64,000 nt of DNA from NCBI GenBank assembly GCA_009377575.1, contig WHTU01000003.1:62001-126000 (forward strand), in the 5' to 3' direction. Positions 9,453 to 19,371 of this stretch are shown here, in pieces. Each line of letters opens with the position of its first letter. The stretch's first letter is position 1. This DNA comes from Nitrososphaeraceae archaeon. Lineage in GTDB: Archaea; Thermoproteota; Nitrososphaeria; Nitrososphaerales; Nitrososphaeraceae. Both the position numbers and the translations under genes were made by a program. The notes beneath the pieces were generated by a model that worked only from the letters and a program-made list of their open reading frames with translations, was not told the origin of the DNA and did not search any database.

Positions 9453-10583
9453 ATGACTAACAAACGAGACTATTATGAAGTACTTGGGGTACCTAAGAAT
9501 TCAGAGAAAGGAGATATCAAGAGTGCATATAGAAAGCTAGCTCTGCAATACCATCCGGATAGAAATAAATCCCCGGGAGCCGAGGAACGTTTTAAGGAAA
9601 TTTCAGAAGCATACGCAGTTCTATCTGATGACGATAAACGTAAGCGATATGATACATATGGTCATGTGGGATCTGAAGAAGTTTTTAGAGGCTCTGAGGC
9701 CAATTTTGAAGAGATCTTTAAAGATATGGGTTTTGGAGGAGTCAGAGACATATTCGAACAATTTTTTGGATCCAGAGGTGGCTTCGGGAGAGGTTCCTCA
9801 GATCCCTTCGGATTCGGGTTCAACTTTGGCTCTGGTAGACAGAAAGGCCGAGATATTCTGTATGACATCGATCTGTCGTTAGAAGATGTCTTGAGAGGCA
9901 AGAAAGACGAAATAGAACTGCCTAAAATGGATAGCTGCACAAATTGCAACGGAACTGGCGCTGCGCCAGGTACAAAGCCGCGAAAATGCACTGTATGTAA
10001 TGGCCAGGGACAAACCAGGAGGGTGTATAGTCAAAATCGGTTTTCAACGTTTGTATCATTGGAGCCATGTCGTACATGTCGCGGAGAGGGTGAAATAATT
10101 GAGCGGCCATGTGCTACATGCAATGGATCAGGTAATATTAGAACAACAAAAAAACTACGATTAGAAATTCCGCGCGGGGTAGAGGATGGGATGACTCTTC
10201 AGATGCAGGGCGGGGGGGAGCCTACAGAGAATGGAGTGCCCGGCGATCTTCTCATAAGAACACATGTTAGACAGCACCCCGAATTTCAAAGACTCGAAGA
10301 TGGTCACGTCCTAACTAATCAGAATCTAAGTTTTACTGACCTGGCGTTGGGGACAGAAATAAAAGTTCCGACACTTGAAGGCCTAGAAAAAGTCAAAATC
10401 TCCCCAGGGACACAACCAAATTCAATCATAAGGCTAAAGGGCAAAGGTCTTCCAAGATATGGTGGTTATGGAAGAGGAGATGAGCTTGTAAGAATAAATG
10501 TAAGAGTACCAACCAAAATGAATGATACTCAAAAGGCGCTCCTCAAAGAATTAGATAGAGAATTAAGAATGACAGGTGATTGA
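9453..10583 (+). CDS. dnaJ: Chaperone DnaJ (Hsp40, type I)
   Basis: DnaJ stimulates DnaK ATP hydrolysis and hands over substrates. Residues 4-70 form the J domain with the HPD catalytic motif (LQYHPDRNKSPG). A Gly/Phe-rich linker follows. Four CxxCxGxG-type zinc repeats (CTNCNGTG, CTVCNGQG, CRTCRGEG, CATCNGSG) lie around residues 160-230. The C-terminal substrate-binding domains complete the type I layout. It begins 64 bases after dnaK, so it may be expressed with grpE-dnaK or from its own promoter. Confidence 0.96.
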   Translation: MTNKRDYYEVLGVPKNSEKGDIKSAYRKLALQYHPDRNKSPGAEERFKEISEAYAVLSDDDKRKRYDTYGHVGSEEVFRGSEANFEEIFKDMGFGGVRDIFEQFFGSRGGFGRGSSDPFGFGFNFGSGRQKGRDILYDIDLSLEDVLRGKKDEIELPKMDSCTNCNGTGAAPGTKPRKCTVCNGQGQTRRVYSQNRFSTFVSLEPCRTCRGEGEIIERPCATCNGSGNIRTTKKLRLEIPRGVEDGMTLQMQGGGEPTENGVPGDLLIRTHVRQHPEFQRLEDGHVLTNQNLSFTDLALGTEIKVPTLEGLEKVKISPGTQPNSIIRLKGKGLPRYGGYGRGDELVRINVRVPTKMNDTQKALLKELDRELRMTGD

Positions 10584-11044
10584 AATTGCAAAGGTACTGC
10601 CAAGATTTGCCTATTCAAATTGTAAATAAATTGTTAATCAGTGCATCTTGGTTACTACAGCCAGTTATGGCGAAATTGATACGATTTATTGTACTGATGC
10701 CAAATAGGGTAACAAGTTTGAATTTTCTAACGAGTTTATTTGACGGGATAATCATCAGATCACGGGTAATAGACATTGAAGGTAAGGTTTATTAAAATGG
10801 AAATATTCGAAGCTGGCAATTTGTCTCATCAGAACCTCAATATCAACTGGACAATGGCATTCAACAAGAAAAGCGACAATAAAAAAACAATAGTGATAGT
10901 AATCATCTCAATGTCGAATAATTAAGACCATGACGAATAGTTATTGTTTACGGCCCGAATACTTGTATTCTATTCATACTTCATTGGGCAATGCAGAATT
11001 AAGTTTAACCTTAGTCAAGATGAAAGTTGGTTTTGGCATAGTTC
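10584..11044. other. 461-base gap after dnaJ
   Basis: I see no gene that can be defended. A 71-codon frame begins at the dnaJ stop but has no family resemblance. Short stretches in another frame (ending SNCK before a stop, and later ASYGEIDTIYC) hint at coding-like composition broken by stops and could be gene debris, but the evidence is too thin to call a pseudogene. The promoter of the following ABC gene must lie in the right part. Confidence 0.35.
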
Positions 11045-11980
11045 ATGAAAGTGATTGAAGCCTTAGGTTTAACAAAATCCTATAAGGGTTCTAAATACCC
11101 CGCTTTAAATGATATTTCTCTGAGTATCGATTCAAAGCAGATATTCACAATGCTGGGTAGAAACGGGGCTGGAAAGACTACCTTTGTAAGAATATGTGCT
11201 ACTCAACTCATGCCCTCATCGGGCAGATTATCCGTTCTTGGCCATGACATCGTAAAGTATCCCGACAAAATACGAAACCAAATTTCTGCAATCCCTCAGG
11301 AAGGCAGGCCACTGAGAGCGTTAACTCCTTGGGATCATGTGTATAATTGGTTAAGGATCAGAGGAGAAAGCAACAATATTGCCAGAGAAAAAGCTGTGCA
11401 AATCCTCAAGAAGCTAGACCTTTATGATGCAAGGAATGTTCCCGCTATGAATCTTTCAGGAGGCATGAAACAAAAAGTTCTTGTTGCAATGGCTTTGGCA
11501 CCAGAAGCCCAATTACTATTTCTAGATGAGCCAACTATAGGCCTCGACCCCGTTTCCCGTCGACAGGTATGGTCCGCAATCAAGGATTGGAAAGATCAGG
11601 ACAGAACGATTCTATTGACAACTCACTATATGGATGAGGCAGAACTGCTCGCAGACTACATCGTTATAATTGATAAAGGAAATATTATTGCCAAGGGTAC
11701 GATGAATGAGCTGCGCAAGATTGTTCCCTACGAACTCAGGATTGATGTACCCAAAATCAACCTAGATAAGAGTCTGATGTCATTAGGCTCCGTCGTAGAT
11801 TCAGGAGCCAATTTTGTTAGAATCTTTATCTATGAAACTGACGCGGAAAAGATTTATGACAAAGCGTTAAGAATGAATATCCAATTTACCGTCTCTCCCA
11901 TAACCCTCGATGATGTTTTCGTATATCTTGTTGGGAAGAAAAACAATGATGACAACATCAAGTCAGACAACGAGATATAG
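11045..11980 (+). CDS. ABC transporter ATP-binding protein (drug/antibiotic export type), orphan
   Basis: This cytoplasmic ATPase is of the DrrA/CcmA-like class used by export ABC-2 systems. Walker A GRNGAGKTT is near residue 38, the signature LSGGMKQK near 141, Walker B LLFLDEPTIGLDP near 160, and the switch His in TTHYMDEAELL. A roughly 80-residue C-terminal extension follows the ATPase domain, as in DrrA proteins. An ABC-2 permease gene normally follows directly. Here the next gene is a convergent regulator, so the partner must be elsewhere or lost. The exported substrate is unknown. Confidence 0.85.
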   Translation: MKVIEALGLTKSYKGSKYPALNDISLSIDSKQIFTMLGRNGAGKTTFVRICATQLMPSSGRLSVLGHDIVKYPDKIRNQISAIPQEGRPLRALTPWDHVYNWLRIRGESNNIAREKAVQILKKLDLYDARNVPAMNLSGGMKQKVLVAMALAPEAQLLFLDEPTIGLDPVSRRQVWSAIKDWKDQDRTILLTTHYMDEAELLADYIVIIDKGNIIAKGTMNELRKIVPYELRIDVPKINLDKSLMSLGSVVDSGANFVRIFIYETDAEKIYDKALRMNIQFTVSPITLDDVFVYLVGKKNNDDNIKSDNEI

Positions 11981-12032
11981 CCTCTTAATTGCAGCTAGAG
12001 ATTATGACAATCTGATCTGCTACGACTCACCG

Positions 12033-12512
12033 TCATCTACAACACCTTCCTAGAGGTATTCGATGGCCATGTGGACACTTCCTTGGATGCTTTAGGAGCG
12101 TACACAAGGCATCAGTAAAAATCTGTTTCATATGATGTTCAATTCCACAGACCATTTCTTCGTCGATGTCGATCTTCAATGAATCTCTCATCAGTACCTC
12201 CAAAAGTCGCGTATTTCGAATCATCTGCTTTCCTATACGTTCGCCCTCACTAGTCATCCTTACCATGTTGCCTTTGCTATACTCTACCAAGTTAGCTTCA
12301 TCAAGCTTACGAAGCATCTGGACGACTGATGGTTGCTTTACGTTTAGCATCTTCGCGATTGAACTAACTTTGACCTCTTCGCCTCTTTCGCGAATATACC
12401 ATATAGCCTTAAGGTACATTTCAACGTGTTCAGATTCCGCAGTACCAATATAGAGCTCTTCCTCTCCCAATACTCTCTCCTTCTTTGAGCTTCTTGTTGA
12501 GAATGTCCTCAA
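12033..12512 (-). CDS. DtxR/MntR-family metal-dependent transcription regulator
   Basis: This is a metal-responsive repressor family (iron or manganese). It has an N-terminal winged helix-turn-helix around residues 45-85 (VKVSSIAKMLNVKQPSVVQMLRKL) and then the dimerisation/metal domain with CGIEHHM. The C-terminus ends HPRKCPHGHRIPLGRCCR, where CPHG resembles the family's metal-site end. At 159 aa it lacks the C-terminal SH3-like FeoA domain found in longer DtxR proteins. The longest frame begins with TTG. It is convergent with the ABC ATPase upstream. A plausible but unproven target is the zinc/manganese importer at the left end of the window. Confidence 0.88.
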   Translation of the reverse strand: MRTFSTRSSKKERVLGEEELYIGTAESEHVEMYLKAIWYIRERGEEVKVSSIAKMLNVKQPSVVQMLRKLDEANLVEYSKGNMVRMTSEGERIGKQMIRNTRLLEVLMRDSLKIDIDEEMVCGIEHHMKQIFTDALCTLLKHPRKCPHGHRIPLGRCCR

Positions 12513-12759
12513 TGGTTACCTTTTACAGTTTGTAGACTATTTGTTATTAACTTTGTGCATATTTGCTGTCGTGAGTAGGATAACACTCTTTGATTGATAA
12601 AGAATTGTTTGCACCGATGAATAAAGGCTACGAGCAGCTGGGTCTGAGAATATGGTTTTTAAGGAATAATCGTCACTGTTTACCCTGGAGGCATATTAAC
12701 ACAAACTATTGCTCTCAGATGGCATAATCTTCTAATAGCACTTCTGGCTATCTAAGTAT

Positions 12760-13089
12760 ATGTCTCAGAAACATCTTCTTGTTTCTAAGAAGAGGCATGA
12801 ACTTGGCTTTGACACTGTATCTCCTAAATGGGCAGAGCGTTTAGACCAACCGCTGCCGATATTGTTTTCTCTCAGATGGCTTGGGTGGTACTCTGAAATT
12901 AGATGTGCGTCTCGATGCGTAGTAGGGGAGGCACACGGGTTCTCTTCATCCTACCTAAAAACCTGCTCAGAGTGTAACAGGTATAGCATAAAATTCATGT
13001 ATTCATTTCTAGTACATTCTGAATCCAGATTGGAGAAAAATAAGTTGATGTTTGTTCATCATTGGAACGAGCAGCATGTACCTCATTGA
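12760..13089 (+). CDS. Small hypothetical protein with Cys/His motifs
   Basis: This 109-residue protein has a Cys-containing centre (CASRCVVGEAHG, then CSECNRYS) and a C-terminal half rich in His, Phe and basic residues (MFVHHWNEQHVPH). The paired cysteines suggest a small metal-binding fold. I do not recognise a named family. The general style resembles short archaeal zinc-ribbon-like proteins. It begins with ATG after an AT-rich region and stands alone between the DtxR regulator and a thermosome gene. Confidence 0.5.
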   Translation: MSQKHLLVSKKRHELGFDTVSPKWAERLDQPLPILFSLRWLGWYSEIRCASRCVVGEAHGFSSSYLKTCSECNRYSIKFMYSFLVHSESRLEKNKLMFVHHWNEQHVPH

Positions 13090-13398
13090 TTACTTTTACA
13101 ATTTTTGAAACTTTGATGAGCTATTCGTTATTAGAAATTTTTTCTCGGCATCTCTTGTCCATCAGATTTAGATTGCTCTGAACATTACCGGTTTTGCTGA
13201 CACATTGAATTAGATACCGATTGCATGATTTTTGATAGTCGATAGCCATCAACCAACTCCGCACGGAAACGAACTATTGAGAGATGGAGAATGAAAATCA
13301 CTTGGATAATTGCTGCTGAATATGATTTTTAAAAAGGAAAGAAGAAATGATTTGATTCCATTTAGAAGGAATCGGGCTTAGGTTAATCTCACAGGTAA
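13090..13398. other. 309-base gap downstream of the first thermosome gene
   Basis: No gene or strong secondary structure was seen. It lies between the 3' ends of two convergent genes and contains T-runs on both strands that could end the transcripts. Confidence 0.35.
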
Positions 13399-15099
<1,701 letters not shown>

Positions 15100-15456
15100 A
15101 TACTCTATTCACCTAGTAGAGTAATACTGCTTTGTAAAGCCACTTATTTAGTTTTACTTCTCTCAATAATTGCTCCATATCACAATTAGCGTATCACGCT
15201 TTAGCAGACAGATTTCGAGGATGGTGCGTCGAAATAGAAGCCGTATCTCCTAGCTGTTAATTGGCTGTATAGGTCTTTTCATTAGTTTTTCATTCCAAGA
15301 TATCAGTTGATGCGTCCTTTTCCTACTAGCTAAGTGCGAAATGTTAAGCAAGCCTTCTTGGTAGCTGCTTAACTTCAATCCTCGATAGTTGATGTAAAAG
15401 GATTCAAGTATTTTGGATTCTTATGTCAGATCAAGAGAACCGACGATTTTTTTCCA
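15100..15456. other. 357-base gap with the thermosome promoter
   Basis: The right side of the thermosome gene holds its leader on the minus strand, including the 13-bp element shared with the second thermosome gene. An AT-rich stretch about 45-55 bases upstream (AACTAAATAAG on the minus strand) may be its TATA box. No gene was found in the rest. Confidence 0.4.
15103..15115 (-). promoter_or_regulatory. Leader element shared by both thermosome genes (copy 1)
   Basis: On the minus strand this reads TAGGTGAATAGAG, ending 3 bases before the ATG of the thermosome gene. The same 13 bases occur 4 bases before the start of the other thermosome gene. It contains GGTGA, complementary to the 16S rRNA 3' end, so at least part is a ribosome-binding site. 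Confidence 0.6.
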
Positions 15457-15870
15457 TTATTTTAGCCCCAATTTCTTTTGCTTTTCAACAAATTTTTCCC
15501 TAAACCTAGAGACTTCAATTAATGACCTTTCGTGTGTTCCTTCGCCAATTCTTTCTAGGCCATCTAAGGCTGCTACTTCAAATAACACTCTTCTCCCTTC
15601 GAAAGAAACGATTTTGGCCTTCAGGATGATCTCTGCACCAACTGGAGTAGCAGCCAGGTGTTTAATGTTGACTAGTGTGCCTACTGAATCCCAACCGCTG
15701 TCTACTATACATTCTTCCTTGACAAGCTGTCTACAGGTCTCCTCCATTTCAGATATCATAGATGGAGTAGACAATACGTTCTCACCTTCCCATAAGAAAC
15801 CTGTTGTCTGATTGGTGGCGACTTTAAGATGACGTTCCTTTTCAACTCCGATCTTGGCTAAGTAACTCAT
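15457..15870 (-). CDS. Hotdog-fold thioesterase, FlK-like
   Basis: This acyl-CoA thioesterase-like protein belongs to the family of fluoroacetyl-CoA thioesterase FlK. The 137-residue hotdog domain keeps the three residues used by FlK: Thr and Glu in VLSTPSMISEMEE and His in VNIKHLAATPVG. The Gly-rich strand usual for the fold also appears (GEGTHERSLI). The real substrate is unknown, and fluoroacetate metabolism need not be implied. The family is also thought to clear unwanted acyl-CoA thioesters. It begins with ATG at 15870 and stands alone. Confidence 0.82.
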   Translation of the reverse strand: MSYLAKIGVEKERHLKVATNQTTGFLWEGENVLSTPSMISEMEETCRQLVKEECIVDSGWDSVGTLVNIKHLAATPVGAEIILKAKIVSFEGRRVLFEVAALDGLERIGEGTHERSLIEVSRFREKFVEKQKKLGLK

Positions 15871-16177
15871 CGAAAATTATAACAGCCGACAACTATATTA
15901 TTAGCGTTATCATTGGGTCGAAACGATCACGCCGGAGGATATTGAGAAATTTTCTCTTCTGAAAAAACAAAGTAATTGTTGTTGCTGGTAGCTAATTCGT
16001 ATCACATGCTGCTTTGGTTTTTTATAAAATACAATAAATAATTATTGCAAATTAAATAGCTTTCAATTATTTCGTTAAAAGAATTGCAAATATTGTATCG
16101 ATCCGACGATGATACAAAGTATCGACTGACGCAAAAATGGCATAAAAATAAAAATAAAAATATGAGCTCGAGGTCGT
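15871..16177. other. 307-base intergenic region
   Basis: This AT-rich region has no supportable gene. Two overlapping frames of about 80 codons on opposite strands (reaching into the next 150 bases) look like chance frames; the small membrane-protein gene at 16178 is the better explanation of that area. Confidence 0.4.
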
Positions 16178-16309
16178 TTATGAAGGACGTCGTGCGCCTG
16201 AAATTACTGCAAATGCAAGTCCTACTGCAAGGCCAAATGCCAGCGGAATCCATACCCCAAAGCTTTCCATCGAGAAGACGATTACTTGTTTTAGCAGTGC
16301 TTCGAACAT
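16178..16309 (-). CDS. Tiny single-pass membrane protein (43 aa)
   Basis: This short gene encodes 43 residues beginning MFEALLKQVIVFSMESFG. A clear hydrophobic helix follows (VWIPLAFGLAVGLAFAV) with a basic tail (SGARRPS) after it, so it is probably a single-pass membrane peptide. The ATG is preceded directly by AATAGGTG, a good archaeal ribosome-binding sequence. The topology, the start context and the lack of any competing gene support it. Function is unknown. It is divergent from the ribosomal protein pair to its right. Confidence 0.55.
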   Translation of the reverse strand: MFEALLKQVIVFSMESFGVWIPLAFGLAVGLAFAVISGARRPS

Positions 16310-16494
16310 CACCTATTGGAATATAACACTTAGTATATTAGATTTACTCAGAAAACCCTTTACAAGCTGAGTACTGCTTCGTTATTACAGACCAAATATT
16401 GTCCCCTTATCTATCATGATTCATCCGACTCTGCATAGTATTGAGCTAAATGAAGCACGGTGTCCTTAAATTACCCCTTAATCTTTGTAGGTGT

Positions 16495-16773
16495 ATGAAA
16501 ATGCAGAAGGAGTTTCGGAAATTCTGCCCGAAATGTAAAACTCATACTACACAATCTATTTCTATTTATAAAAAAGGTAAAGATAGAAAGATGGCATTAG
16601 GCGCAAGGAGGCACGCTGAAGACAAGAAGGGATATGGAGGACAGAAGTTTCCAGAACTTAAGAGAACAGCAAAGACCTCAAAGAAAATCACGTTGAAATA
16701 TACTTGTAAGAATTGTCAAAGAAAGACTATGAAGGAAGGAATGAGGATCCGCAAATTGGAGATCCAACCATAG
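16495..16773 (+). CDS. rpl44e: Large ribosomal subunit protein eL42 (L44e)
   Basis: This zinc-binding protein of the large ribosomal subunit lies near the E site. The likely start is ATG at 16495 (or ATG at 16501), giving about 92 aa beginning MKMQKEFRKFCPKCKTH, which matches the family. The longer frame from 16450 adds an unrelated N-terminus. Two CxxC pairs (CPKCKTH near the start and CKNCQRK near the end) bind zinc, and the centre is basic (LGARRHAEDKKGYGG). The eS27 gene follows 17 bases later, a pairing conserved across archaea. Confidence 0.95.
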   Translation: MKMQKEFRKFCPKCKTHTTQSISIYKKGKDRKMALGARRHAEDKKGYGGQKFPELKRTAKTSKKITLKYTCKNCQRKTMKEGMRIRKLEIQP

Positions 16774-16790
16774 CTAGGGTGGTATGTGGC

Positions 16791-16988
16791 ATGAAGAGAA
16801 ACATGATCCTAATACCCAAACCTCACACTACCTTCATCTTAATTCAATGCAATCAATGCGAAGAAAAGAAAGTCGTATTTAGTCACACTACTGCTGATGT
16901 TTACTGTAAAAAATGCGGTGCAATGTTAGTGAAGAGAACTGGATCGAAGGCTGAAATATTAGGCAAAGTCATAAACAATCTTGATTAA
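16791..16988 (+). CDS. rps27e: Small ribosomal subunit protein eS27
   Basis: This zinc-ribbon protein belongs to the small ribosomal subunit. The ATG at 16791 gives 65 aa (MKRNMILIPKPHTTF), the normal archaeal length. The longer frame running back to a TTG at 16713 overlaps eL42 and is unlikely. The zinc site is CNQCEEKKVVFSH with CKKCGAML. It follows eL42 by 17 bases and should be co-translated with it. Its last 20 bases overlap the 3' end of the convergent cobY gene. Confidence 0.95.
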   Translation: MKRNMILIPKPHTTFILIQCNQCEEKKVVFSHTTADVYCKKCGAMLVKRTGSKAEILGKVINNLD

Positions 16989-17613
16989 GTTGCACTAGCA
17001 AGTGTTCGGCAAGTGCTAAATCCATTGCAGTATTTATATTGGCAACGAGCTGTATTTCATTTACAATAGAATAGAATTCCTTAAATGGTTTTTCAGAGAT
17101 AGACGTGCCCAAGTAGAATCCACAGACGCCCGTGTAACAGTATTCGTTGCTGCTGATAGCAACTAAGGAACTGCAGGTCAAGCCAACAGAGCTAACAAAT
17201 GATTTTTCAGCTACAGCTGCTATACACGTATTATGAATAGATGGTGTACATTTGTCAACCAATTTTCTGACTGTAACTACATTTAGCAATGCCAGATCCG
17301 ACGGAAATGTAAGAACTTTCTGTCCACGCATTGAATTTAGAGCTCGAGACAGGTCACTAGAATACCCTAGCCCTTCAGCAACCATCACATCAATTTTGTC
17401 GACTGTTCCGTATTTTCCCTCTAGAAGCTGTGTAGTGTATGGAGAGCTAGGGCTAGATACGCACAGAATCCTGCTAAACTGGCCGGATAAAATCACTGCA
17501 CGTAACACGGTTTCAATTAGCGTTTGACCTCTTATGCGCGCTAGTGGTTTTTCAATATTATCTTGCGTAATGAATCTAGACCCTTTACCGCCACACATTA
17601 TCACAGCTATCAT
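16969..17613 (-). CDS. cobY: GTP:adenosylcobinamide-phosphate guanylyltransferase
   Basis: CobY is the archaeal, non-orthologous replacement of bacterial CobU. It activates adenosylcobinamide phosphate with GTP for attachment of the lower ligand. The nucleotidyltransferase signature is at the start (AVIMCGGKGSRF, followed by EKPLARIRG). Start is the ATG at 17613, which overlaps the cobS stop as ATGA; the longer frame from 17655 adds a hydrophobic stretch lying inside cobS. It is the last gene of the cobalamin operon, and its 3' end runs 20 bases into the convergent eS27 gene. Confidence 0.88.
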   Translation of the reverse strand: MIAVIMCGGKGSRFITQDNIEKPLARIRGQTLIETVLRAVILSGQFSRILCVSSPSSPYTTQLLEGKYGTVDKIDVMVAEGLGYSSDLSRALNSMRGQKVLTFPSDLALLNVVTVRKLVDKCTPSIHNTCIAAVAEKSFVSSVGLTCSSLVAISSNEYCYTGVCGFYLGTSISEKPFKEFYSIVNEIQLVANINTAMDLALAEHLLVQLNQDCL

Positions 17614-18377
17614 GATGAAATAAATCCTGATACAGATGATAAGAAAATGAGACAAAATAATCTAACAATTTCGTTAGAAGCCCCCATGACATCTCCAGAA
17701 ATTCCTCCAAAACTCAAATGAGCAATGCATTGGATTAATCCTGCAATAAGAAATGCAACTACTAAGGTAAGGAGACCTTCGTACCCGGTTACAAGAAACA
17801 CGATAGTCAAGGTTATCATAGTACTGGATATGAATTTCATTTTACTTTTCATAGCTAGGATAAAGGGAGAACTAAGGCCATCCCAAGCTGCTTTGCCAAA
17901 ATGTGCCTGTTCTACCATCACATATTTAGCGATCACCTCAGAAGTCAATAAGAATGAAAGGAGAGTGGTGCCGTCACGGATAGATGACAGTGTCGTAAAA
18001 ATCCCTATAAAATATAAAATCAAAGCTGTTGCCCCAGCCGATCCTATTGAATGGTCGTGCATTGCATTTTTCTTCGATTCCCTTCCCCTCTTCACCATCA
18101 ATCCGTCACCGAAATCAGCTAACGCATCGGTGTGATGCAAACCAGTTATCAAAGTGATGAAGAGAACAACCAAAAGGCTTGTTATTTGGGGTTCAAGCAC
18201 AAGTGACAGGCTATACCCAACTAAACCTGCTGATAATCCAATCAGTGCCCCAACTAGCGGAAACAGGTACATGTTTGTCGCTATGTATTTTATGTCGATT
18301 GGACTTGATGGACTATGCCGAGCGGAAGGGATTATTGTTAAGAATGAGACAACTGCCACAAACGGCTTAAATACCAA
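17610..18377 (-). CDS. cobS: Adenosylcobinamide-GDP ribazoletransferase (cobalamin-5'-phosphate synthase)
   Basis: CobS joins adenosylcobinamide-GDP with alpha-ribazole phosphate in the membrane, the penultimate step of B12 assembly. The 255-residue protein has several membrane helices and the family's metal-binding motif GLHHTDALADFGDGLM. SIGSAGATALIL follows. It overlaps cbiB by 11 bases and cobY by 4, so translation is coupled. The start is ATG at 18377. Confidence 0.94.
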   Translation of the reverse strand: MVFKPFVAVVSFLTIIPSARHSPSSPIDIKYIATNMYLFPLVGALIGLSAGLVGYSLSLVLEPQITSLLVVLFITLITGLHHTDALADFGDGLMVKRGRESKKNAMHDHSIGSAGATALILYFIGIFTTLSSIRDGTTLLSFLLTSEVIAKYVMVEQAHFGKAAWDGLSSPFILAMKSKMKFISSTMITLTIVFLVTGYEGLLTLVVAFLIAGLIQCIAHLSFGGISGDVMGASNEIVRLFCLIFLSSVSGFISS

Positions 18378-19371
18378 AAATCAAATTCCACCAACCTATA
18401 TGAGACAGTACTAAGATAAGAGGAAGCGAGAAAACCAAACCGAAAAGCATGGTGGTTATCTTCATAATCTTGATGGCCAGCATGCATTTATCAACTGTTA
18501 TCATTTCTGTCCCTTCACCTAAGGCATAACTACCCATCTTCTCAAGCTTCACTCTTAAAGCACCTGCCATAGAACTCATAGGATACCCTGCATTGATACT
18601 AGTTGTTTTGTGATGATCCCGCACAAGTATTGACATAGAATTTCTCCAATCTGCCTGAACCATACAAGCTGAGACAACCATCAGAAGACCAGTTATACGA
18701 GCGGGTAAGAAATTGAAAATAGTATCTAACTTAGCGGACATCCAACCTATTTCTTTGTAGTATGGATCCGTGTATCCAAGCATGGAGTCCAATGTATTAA
18801 CTACTCTAAAAGCTAAACAACCTACAGGGCCTAGAATGGAATAGAAGAACAATGGAGAAATAATTCCATCGACAGTACTTTCACTAATGCATTCGATAGT
18901 CGCAGATTGGATGTATTCTTCATCCAATGTAGTGGTATCCCTCCTGACTATCATTGATAAATTGTATCTAGCTTCCTCCAAGTTCCCTGCCTCTATTGAA
19001 CGAATGATCTGGAGGGCACATTTCTCCATTCCTTTCAACGCTATTGATATCTTTAACAAGACCGCAAATAGAACAAGGGTGATAACTATTCCCGTGAAAA
19101 GAGCTGTCAAAGTAGTTAAGGCTATTGTCAGGAACGCTATGCCAGAAATAAGACAACAGGAAAATAATATTCCGTTTACCTTTTCTTTGTTAAGAAGTGA
19201 GGTAGAACTTACCGTTCCTTTATCGTGTTTCAAATTCGGAGTCATGCATTCGATTAGTTTTCCGAGCCAGGAAACTGGATGGTACCTATTTTTGGGGTCT
19301 CCAAACACTATGTCTAGGAGTATCCCAAGAGCTAAGCCACCTCCCAAAAGAATAAACTGCTCATTAATCAT
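18367..19371 (-). CDS. cbiB: Adenosylcobinamide-phosphate synthase
   Basis: CbiB (bacterial CobD) attaches aminopropanol or its phosphate to adenosylcobyric acid in the membrane. The 334-residue hydrophobic protein shows the family opening GDPKNRYHPVSWLGKLI. ARYNLSMIVRRDTTTLDEEYI, VNTLDSMLGY and DHHKTTSINAGYPMSSMAGAL follow. Start is ATG at 19371, overlapping the end of the upstream gene by 8 bases. It sits centrally in the cobalamin operon. Confidence 0.94.
   Translation of the reverse strand: MINEQFILLGGGLALGILLDIVFGDPKNRYHPVSWLGKLIECMTPNLKHDKGTVSSTSLLNKEKVNGILFSCCLISGIAFLTIALTTLTALFTGIVITLVLFAVLLKISIALKGMEKCALQIIRSIEAGNLEEARYNLSMIVRRDTTTLDEEYIQSATIECISESTVDGIISPLFFYSILGPVGCLAFRVVNTLDSMLGYTDPYYKEIGWMSAKLDTIFNFLPARITGLLMVVSACMVQADWRNSMSILVRDHHKTTSINAGYPMSSMAGALRVKLEKMGSYALGEGTEMITVDKCMLAIKIMKITTMLFGLVFSLPLILVLSHIGWWNLIFGI

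Noticed and set aside
10580-10795. 71-codon frame starting at the dnaJ stop codon
   Set aside because: TTG start overlapping the stop looks like a coupled gene, but the translation has no domain features and is poor in typical coding composition.
13110-13180. C/D-box guide RNA candidate (TGATGA ... CTGA)
   Set aside because: The boxes are loosely spaced and there is no internal D'/C' pair or terminal stem.
16084-16326. 80-codon plus-strand frame before eL42
   Set aside because: It runs antisense over the more convincing tiny membrane-protein gene and its translation is low-complexity basic sequence.
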